From: Gemmatimonadetes bacterium bin94 | Lineage (GTDB): Bacteria; Gemmatimonadota; Gemmatimonadetes; Longimicrobiales; Gaopeijiaceae | DNA length: 64,000 nucleotides | Assembly (NCBI GenBank): GCA_002238865.1 | Contig: MPNE01000013.1 | Coordinates: forward strand, 1-64,000 | Reading direction: 5' to 3' | Shown: piece by piece, positions 58,761 to 64,000 of the stretch | How positions within the stretch are numbered: position 1 is the stretch's first letter | Layout: the number at the start of each line of letters is the position of its first letter | Notes under the pieces: generated by a model | Database searches by the model: none | Told to the model about the DNA's origin: nothing | Seen by the model: only the letters and a program-made list of their open reading frames with translations | Position numbers and translations under genes: made by a program

Positions 58761-60152
58761 ATGAGGAGGATCATGGGTGATTTGAAGAAGCGCGGATGGG
58801 CGATCGTGCCGGTGGCGTTTTTCGCAGTCGCGGCGTTGGGCTCGGCACCGGGTCCGGCCACGGCGGCCCTCGGCCCGGCCACGCCCGCACCGCACCCCGC
58901 CCCCCTCGTGGCACAGGAAACCACCTCCACGCGGCAGGAGACCACCACCCTCATCCGCGCGGCCCGGATGATCGACGGCAAGGGCAACCTTCTGGAGCCC
59001 GGCGCCGTCCTCGTCTCCGGCGACCGCATCGGCGCAACGGGCTCGGAGGCCGCCTCCGCCCGGGCCGACCACGTCATCGACCTCGGCGACGCCACCATCC
59101 TGCCCGGGCTGATCGATCTGCATACGCACCTCACGGACCGCGTGGGCACGCACTGGGAGGAAGTGCTGATCACCACCACGCCCGCACAGGCGGCGCTGTA
59201 CGGGGCCGCCAACGCCCTGACCACCCTGCGCGCCGGCTTCACCACCGTTCGCGACATGGGCCCCACCTGGCCCTACACCGATGTCGACCTGCGCGACGTG
59301 ATCGACGCGGGCGTGCTCCCGGGGCCGCGCATGCAGGTGGCCGGCAACTACGTCTCGGCGACGGGCGGCGCCGGCGACGCGCGCCAGTTTTCCATCTACG
59401 TGGACGTGCCGACGGTGCGGAACCTCGCCGACGGGGTGGACGCGGTGAGGGCCGCCGTGCGCACCAACCACAAGCACGGAGCGGACTTCACCAAGATCCT
59501 GGCCACGGGCGCGGTGCTGTCCCAGGGGCTCTCGCCCGGCGCGCAGCAGTACTCGGACGCCGAACTCGCCGTAGCGGTGGAGGAGACGAACCGTTGGGGC
59601 CGCTTCACCGCCGCCCACGCCCACGGCGCCGAAGGCATCAAGGCCGCGATCCGCGCGGGCGTGCGCACCATCGACCATGGCTCCATGCTGGACGACGAGG
59701 CGATCGTGATGTTGCAGGAGAGCGACCACACCTACTTCGTGCCCACGCTGTACGTCGGCGTGATCGTCCCCCGCGACGGCGCGGCCCTCGGCATCCCCGA
59801 GGAACAGATCCGGCGCTCGACCGAAATGATGCGCTACCGCAACGCCGCCTTCCGCCGCGCCATGGAGGCCGGGCTGACCGTGGGCTTCAGCACCGACGCC
59901 GGCGTCTTCGAGCACGGCCACAACGCCCGCGAGTTCCGGATCCGCGTGGAGAACGGCCAGAGCGAGATGGACGCCATCACCTCGGCGACGAGCACCTCCG
60001 CCATGATCATGGGCTGGGAAGCGGACGTCGGGTCGCTCGAAGCGGGGAAGTACGCCGATGTGATCGCCGTGCCCGGCAATCCGCTCGACGACATCACCGT
60101 CCTGGAGCGCGTGATGTGGGTGATGAAGGGCGGGGAGGTGTACCGGGACTGA
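58761..60152 (+). CDS. Secreted metal-dependent amidohydrolase
   Basis: Exported amidohydrolase, 463 aa. The N-terminal signal region contains AIVPVAFFAVAALGSAPGPATA, followed by a Pro/Ala-rich stretch. The catalytic TIM barrel shows LPGLIDLHTHLTD (HxH zinc ligands, about 115-125), FTTVRDMG, FTKILATGAV (Lys likely carboxylated), FTAAHAHG, TIDHGS and FSTDAGVFEHG. It resembles the imidazolonepropionase/Xaa-Pro-dipeptidase-like group; the substrate is unknown. It sits between the E2 and E3 genes of the PDH cluster; transcription may be controlled by the palindrome upstream. Confidence 0.82.
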   Translation: MRRIMGDLKKRGWAIVPVAFFAVAALGSAPGPATAALGPATPAPHPAPLVAQETTSTRQETTTLIRAARMIDGKGNLLEPGAVLVSGDRIGATGSEAASARADHVIDLGDATILPGLIDLHTHLTDRVGTHWEEVLITTTPAQAALYGAANALTTLRAGFTTVRDMGPTWPYTDVDLRDVIDAGVLPGPRMQVAGNYVSATGGAGDARQFSIYVDVPTVRNLADGVDAVRAAVRTNHKHGADFTKILATGAVLSQGLSPGAQQYSDAELAVAVEETNRWGRFTAAHAHGAEGIKAAIRAGVRTIDHGSMLDDEAIVMLQESDHTYFVPTLYVGVIVPRDGAALGIPEEQIRRSTEMMRYRNAAFRRAMEAGLTVGFSTDAGVFEHGHNAREFRIRVENGQSEMDAITSATSTSAMIMGWEADVGSLEAGKYADVIAVPGNPLDDITVLERVMWVMKGGEVYRD

Positions 60153-60339
60153 CCCGGCGGGCCAGGAGCGGCTTCCACGGGCGCCGCGCCCCACCTTTAC
60201 CCCGATTGGGCCTGCTTCTACCTTGCTTTGCGCCGGTGCGCCCCGGCGTCATGACACGCGTTGCGCGGCGGACCGGACCCGGCGGGCGGGTCCGCTCCCG
60301 TGGCCGGATCACCCCTCAATCCCTCCCGGAGGTGTCCCC

Positions 60340-61758
60340 TTGGCGGACAAGACTGCAAGAAGCACGGACTTCGATGTCGTCATCATCGGCGGCGGCCCCG
60401 GTGGCTACGTCGCCGCAATTCGTGCGGGCCAGCTCGGCCTGAAGGCCGCCTGCGTCGAAGCGGACAAGCTGGGCGGCGTGTGCCTCAACATCGGCTGCAT
60501 TCCGACCAAGGCGCTTCTGTCCAGCGCCCTTCTCGTCAGCGAACTCAAGAGCGCGGACGGCCACGGAATCACGTTCGACGGCTTCGATGTCGACCTGGGG
60601 CCCGCGCAGAAGCGCAGCCGCACCGTGGCCAACCGGTTGTCCAACGGCGTGAGCTTCCTCCTCAAGAAGAACAAGGTGGAGCACGTCGAGGGGTACGGAC
60701 GCCTCCTCGGCGGCGGCAGGGTCGAGGTCGAAAACAACGGCCAAAAGCGGACGATCACGGCCCGGGACATCATCATCGCCACCGGGTCCCGCCCGCGGAG
60801 CCTTCCCTTCCTGCAGATCGACGAGGAGCGGATCTGGTCGTCGACCGGGGCGCTGTTTCAGAAGAAGGCGCCCGGGTCGCTGGTCGTGGTCGGCGCCGGG
60901 GCGGTCGGGATGGAGTTCGCGGACATCTACAACGCCTACGGCACCAGGGTGACCGTCATCGAGGCGCTGGACCGGGTCCTGCCGCTCGAGGACAAGGATT
61001 CATCCCGCGTGGTGGCCCAGTCCTTCAAGCGGCGGAAGATGGACATCTTCACGAGCGCGCGGGTGAAGAACACCGAGGTGATCTCCGACGGGGTAGCCAT
61101 CTCGTTCACGGACAAGAAGGGGAAGGACCACCGGCTCGAGGTCGACTACGTGTTGTCGGCGGTCGGCCGAATCCCCAATACGGAAGACGTGGGATTGGAA
61201 AGGGCGGGCGTGAGGCTCACCGAGCGCGGCGGCTTCGTTGCCGTTGACGAGGCCATGCGGACCAGCGTTCCCGGCGTGTGGGCGGTCGGGGACTGCGCGG
61301 GCGAGCAGCTGCTGGCGCACAAGGGCATGCACGAGGGCGTCGTGGCCGCCGAACACATCGCAGGCGTCGGGCACCACACGGTCGACTACGGCAACGTGCC
61401 CAACTGCACCTACTGTCACCCGGAAGTCGCGTCCGTGGGACTGACCGAGGAGCAGGCCCGCGAGAAGGGCCTCGACATCGAGGTGGGCAAGTTCCCCTGG
61501 GCCGGAAACGGGCGGGCGCTTGCCGCAGGAGACTCCACCGGGTTCGTCAAGGTGATTCGCGACAAGCGCTACTCGGAGGTCGTGGGCGCGCACATCGTGG
61601 GGCCGCACGCAACCGAGCTCATCGCCGAATTCGTGATGGCGAGACACCTGGAGTCGACGGTGGAGGAGATCGACCGGGCCATGCACCCGCACCCGACGCT
61701 GTCGGAGGCGGTGGCGGAGGGCGCGCTGGGCGCGCTGGGACGGGCGCTGCACATTTGA
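60340..61758 (+). CDS. lpdA: Dihydrolipoyl dehydrogenase (E3)
   Basis: FAD-dependent disulfide oxidoreductase, 472 aa, that reoxidises lipoyl groups of the E2 and passes electrons to NAD+. The start is TTG at 60340, 7 nt after a perfect GGAGG. Motifs: VVIIGGGPGGYVAAIRAGQLGL, redox-active disulfide GGVCLNIGCIPTKALL, the NAD domain VVVGAGAVGMEFADIYNAYG and C-terminal HPHPTLSEAVAEGAL with the base His. Separated from the E2 gene by the amidohydrolase gene. The 187-bp gap before it has no gene and a weak promoter at most. Confidence 0.94.
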   Translation: MADKTARSTDFDVVIIGGGPGGYVAAIRAGQLGLKAACVEADKLGGVCLNIGCIPTKALLSSALLVSELKSADGHGITFDGFDVDLGPAQKRSRTVANRLSNGVSFLLKKNKVEHVEGYGRLLGGGRVEVENNGQKRTITARDIIIATGSRPRSLPFLQIDEERIWSSTGALFQKKAPGSLVVVGAGAVGMEFADIYNAYGTRVTVIEALDRVLPLEDKDSSRVVAQSFKRRKMDIFTSARVKNTEVISDGVAISFTDKKGKDHRLEVDYVLSAVGRIPNTEDVGLERAGVRLTERGGFVAVDEAMRTSVPGVWAVGDCAGEQLLAHKGMHEGVVAAEHIAGVGHHTVDYGNVPNCTYCHPEVASVGLTEEQAREKGLDIEVGKFPWAGNGRALAAGDSTGFVKVIRDKRYSEVVGAHIVGPHATELIAEFVMARHLESTVEEIDRAMHPHPTLSEAVAEGALGALGRALHI

Positions 61759-61780
61759 GGGCCGTGAGTGTGCCGTCAAC

Positions 61781-61797
61781 CCTGACGTAACGTCAGG
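61781..61797. terminator. Perfect 8-bp inverted repeat between convergent genes
   Basis: CCTGACGT (61781-61788) and ACGTCAGG (61790-61797) with a single base between. It lies between the lpdA stop and the M20 peptidase stop and overlaps the latter. It fits a two-sided terminator hairpin; there is no T-run. Confidence 0.45.
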
Positions 61798-63091
61798 CTC
61801 CCTCGTTCGGCCCCGCCAGCTCCAACACCGCCAGCGCGAGGACCCGGGTGCTCGCCACGATATCGTCCACCGCGCACGACTCGTCCGGCTGGTGCGCCTC
61901 TTCGAGCGGACCCGGTCCGTACGCGACGCAGTGCTCGACACCGGCAATGCGCGCGAAGTGCTTCTGGTCGTAGGTGCCGGGGCTGGCGACCAGCTCGGCG
62001 GGCTTGCCGCACACCTTCGCCACCGCGGCCGAGAGAGCCCGGGTCACCGGTGATCCGGAGGGCGTCTGCACGGGGTGGACCACCATGCGGTCCTCGATGC
62101 GGAAGCGCCGCCTGGGGTTCCTCCGCTCCACGGCCGCGACCAGGTCGGCGATCTCGCTGCGCACCTCTTCGAAGGTCTCTTCCGGGACGAAGCGCCGGTC
62201 GAAGGTCGCGGTGCAGCGGTCGGACACGCAGGGGGACTGGGTGGTCTCGCCCGCCTGGCCGCCCACGACGGCGTTGACGTTGAGGGACGGTCGCCGGGAC
62301 AGCCCCGGGACGACGGGAAGCGCGGACAGGCGAGCCGCGAGTTCGGGGCCGAGCCGGGTGCGGAAGCCCTCGAGCAGCGCCCCCATGTCGTCGATCGCGC
62401 TGTGGCCCAGGTGTGGCATGCTCCCGTGGGCGGCGTGGCCGTGGGCGATGGCGTCGAACCAGTAGACGCCGCGGTGTCCGACGCAGATGCGTGCCGGACC
62501 GAAGGGCTCCGGGATGATCGCGTAGCCGGTCTCGGGCGCCGAAATGATCCCGGCCTCGCACAGGTATGCCACGCCCGCGAAGCCGCCGCTCTCTTCGTCC
62601 ACGGTCCCGCTGACGTCGACCGCGCCTTCGAGATCCACGCCCGCGCGGCGGATCGCCTCGACCGCAAAGGCCGCGGCGGCGATCCCCGACTTCATGTCGG
62701 ACGCGCCTCTCCCGTGGATGCGCCCGCCGCGCACCACGCCCCCGAACGGATCGACCGACCAGCCGTCGCCCGGGGGCACCACGTCGAAGTGGCCGTTGAG
62801 GTGGAGCCGGGGGCGTCCCGCCGCCCCCTCCCCGCGCCCCACCACGTTCACGCGCGGGTGCGCCGCCGTGTGCTCCGGGCGTCCCTCCGCCTCCACGTAC
62901 TGCACCGCCAGCCCGGTCTTCGCCAGCTGCCGCCCGATCACTTCGGCGCAGTCCCGGTAGAAGTCGCCCGGGGGGTTCACCGTCGGGACGCGGATCAGCT
63001 CGGCCGTGAAGGCGACAATCTCGTCGCGGGCGGCTTCGACCTCGGCCAGAACGCGGTCGGCGCGGGTCGGAAAGCTGTGGCGGTTCCGCAT
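61793..63091 (-). CDS. M20-family metallopeptidase (ArgE/DapE-like)
   Basis: Cytoplasmic zinc hydrolase, 432 aa. Conserved dizinc motifs: HLNGHFDVVPPGDGW (first His and Asp), GRGASDMKSG (bridging Asp), TVDEESGGFAG (catalytic and metal Glu), EPFGPARICVGHRG and a later His. The N-terminal RVPTVNPPG is typical of the ArgE/DapE/ACY1/CPG2 group, which hydrolyses N-acyl amino acids or dipeptides. The exact substrate is not determined. It is transcribed on the minus strand with a promoter-like sequence (63102-63131) just upstream and converges on lpdA. Confidence 0.86.
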   Translation of the reverse strand: MRNRHSFPTRADRVLAEVEAARDEIVAFTAELIRVPTVNPPGDFYRDCAEVIGRQLAKTGLAVQYVEAEGRPEHTAAHPRVNVVGRGEGAAGRPRLHLNGHFDVVPPGDGWSVDPFGGVVRGGRIHGRGASDMKSGIAAAAFAVEAIRRAGVDLEGAVDVSGTVDEESGGFAGVAYLCEAGIISAPETGYAIIPEPFGPARICVGHRGVYWFDAIAHGHAAHGSMPHLGHSAIDDMGALLEGFRTRLGPELAARLSALPVVPGLSRRPSLNVNAVVGGQAGETTQSPCVSDRCTATFDRRFVPEETFEEVRSEIADLVAAVERRNPRRRFRIEDRMVVHPVQTPSGSPVTRALSAAVAKVCGKPAELVASPGTYDQKHFARIAGVEHCVAYGPGPLEEAHQPDESCAVDDIVASTRVLALAVLELAGPNEGA

Positions 63092-63101
63092 GGTGAATTC
63101 C

Positions 63102-63131
63102 AGTGTACCTTATGTCATGCCGACTTTACAA
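63102..63131 (-). promoter_or_regulatory. Candidate promoter of the M20 peptidase gene
   Basis: On the minus strand, TTGTAA (63131-63126) and TACACT (63107-63102) are separated by 18 bp; the start codon is about 10 bp downstream, so the transcript would be nearly leaderless. Confidence 0.35.
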
Positions 63132-63151
63132 GCGAGACACCGGTGACCTCC

Positions 63152-63931
63152 ATGTTCAGCCTGGAAGGGCGGAGCGCGGCGGTGGTGGGTGGCGGCTCCG
63201 GCATCGGCGAAGCGGTCGCGATCGGGTGTGGCGAGGCGGGAGCAAGCGTTTGCTGCCTCGACGTGAACGCCGACGCCGCGGCCGGGACCGCGGCCGCGAT
63301 CCGCGGGGCGGGGGGCGAGGCCTCGGCGGCGCGGCTCGACGTCCTCGACGGCGAGGCCGTCACGGCCGCGTTCGAGGAAATCGCCGCCGCGCGAGGGTCG
63401 CTGGACGTGGTGGTGTGCACACCCGGGGTGAACGTGCGCAAGCCCCTCCTCGACTACACCGACGAGGAGATTGACCGGGTCCTCGGCGTCAACCTGAAGG
63501 GCGGCGCCCACGTCATCCAGGCGGCGGGGCGGATCATGAAGGAGCAGGGCTCGGGGTCGATCATCCTGTTCAGCTCCATCCGGTCCGTCGTGGTCGAACC
63601 GGGGCAGAGCATGTACGCGGCCACCAAGGCCGGGATCGTGCAGATGGTGCGCTCGGCGGCCGCCGAGCTCGGCCCGTCCGGCGTGCGGGTGAACGCGGTC
63701 GCGCCGGGGGTGATCGACACGCCGCTGACGGCGCCCATCAAGGACCGGCCCGAGTGGTACGGGGCGTATGCGCGGCGCAACATCTTCGACCGGTGGGGGA
63801 GCGCACGCGAGATGGCGGGCCCCACGGTCTTCCTTGCGTCGGATGCCGCGAGCTACGTGACCGGCACGGTGCTCTTCGCCGATGGCGGCTGGACCGCGAT
63901 CGACGGGAGGTTCACGCCGCCCGGAATGTGA
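63152..63931 (+). CDS. Short-chain dehydrogenase/reductase (SDR)
   Basis: Classical SDR, 259 aa. Cofactor loop GGGSGIGEAVAIG, a conserved Asp at LDVLDG, the SSIRSV region with the catalytic Ser, active-site YAATKAGIVQMVRSAAAELG (YxxxK) and VNAVAPGVIDTPLT. It ends ADGGWTAIDGRFTPPGM. ATG at 63152 is preferred; an in-frame GTG at 63143 would add three residues. The substrate is unknown, and the gene diverges from the M20 peptidase over about 60 bp. It is the last complete gene of the window; 63932-64000 holds no gene that could be supported. Confidence 0.85.
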   Translation: MFSLEGRSAAVVGGGSGIGEAVAIGCGEAGASVCCLDVNADAAAGTAAAIRGAGGEASAARLDVLDGEAVTAAFEEIAAARGSLDVVVCTPGVNVRKPLLDYTDEEIDRVLGVNLKGGAHVIQAAGRIMKEQGSGSIILFSSIRSVVVEPGQSMYAATKAGIVQMVRSAAAELGPSGVRVNAVAPGVIDTPLTAPIKDRPEWYGAYARRNIFDRWGSAREMAGPTVFLASDAASYVTGTVLFADGGWTAIDGRFTPPGM

Positions 63932-64000
63932 TCGGGCGGGTTACCCGTGGTGGGGCGGCCCGCTCGGCCAGTGCCGCTGGCGGCTACAACTCGAAGTCTA

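Noticed and set aside
58263-60194. Minus-strand open frame of 643 codons opposite the amidohydrolase and the end of pdhC
   Set aside because: Antisense shadow of GC-rich codons, no motifs.
62075-63151. Upstream part of the frame that holds the SDR gene
   Set aside because: It overlaps the M20 peptidase gene antisense; the SDR nucleotide-binding loop begins only after 63152.
1-64000. tRNA, rRNA, CRISPR arrays and insertion sequences
   Set aside because: No cloverleaf, direct-repeat array, terminal inverted repeat or transposase was seen by reading the window; small RNAs cannot be excluded by eye.

Overview
The window is GC-rich, densely packed bacterial DNA from a diderm. It has many 4-bp ATGA/GTGA gene overlaps, frequent GTG/TTG starts, several beta-barrel or signal-peptide proteins and lipoprotein-like genes. 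It carries the replication-origin neighbourhood of a chromosome: dnaA-dnaN on the minus strand, and rpmH-rnpA-yidD-yidC-mnmE-mnmG-parA-parB diverging on the plus strand. The overall protein flavour (TTG starts, TolB-like secreted repeats, split Paa genes, PD40 and M14 secreted proteins) suggests Gemmatimonadota or a close relative. That is an inference from impression; no marker search could be run. No rRNA, tRNA, CRISPR array, insertion sequence or prophage was seen.

Layout. 1-2909: three genes of a BMP-type nucleoside/sugar ABC importer (ATPase cut by the edge, two permeases). 3006-8421: a secreted barrel-like protein, a HEAT-like protein, a large secreted PIG-L deacetylase fused to a glutamine-amidotransferase-like domain, and phosphofructokinase. 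8604-11603: a compact phenylacetyl-CoA-epoxidase-like operon with a split PaaD and a PaaC that keeps its diiron ligands. 11573-16991: small unknown genes, a PLP decarboxylase, a CPBP protease, a DUF6941-like protein and a MOSC protein. 17010-21931: a GyrA/ParC-family topoisomerase, a saccharopine-dehydrogenase-like protein and a secreted beta-propeller. 22008-29980: QueE/Nudix genes, a quinone-oxidoreductase-like protein, MazG, an ECF sigma unit with two membrane partners, the two-step threonine-to-glycine pathway (Tdh, Kbl) and a phosphoesterase. 30056-36152: a five-gene minus-strand operon (PrcB-like lipoprotein, histidine kinase, sigma-54 response regulator, secreted coiled-coil protein, outer-membrane barrel). 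36142-47541: pyrE and the origin region. 47641-52039: M23 peptidase plus bactofilin, Nif3-like protein, M14 peptidase. 52036-54026: a zinc-ribbon membrane protein and a DUF819 transporter. 54078-61758: lipoyl synthase and a pyruvate dehydrogenase cluster (E1 alpha, E1 beta, E2, an amidohydrolase, E3). 61793-63931: an M20 peptidase and an SDR oxidoreductase.

Functional logic. The centre joins chromosome replication (DnaA, DnaN, oriC with DnaA boxes and an AT-rich unwinding element between them) to segregation (ParA, ParB and two parS-like sites, one inside the end of mnmG) and envelope morphogenesis (M23 peptidase and bactofilin). To the right, lipoate synthesis is placed directly before the lipoate-dependent PDH complex. 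The best candidates for something little described are the reorganised Paa-like diiron oxygenase operon, the two-component/coiled-coil/outer-membrane operon, and a 43-bp near-palindrome made of four TGTACA boxes between the PDH E2 gene and the amidohydrolase.
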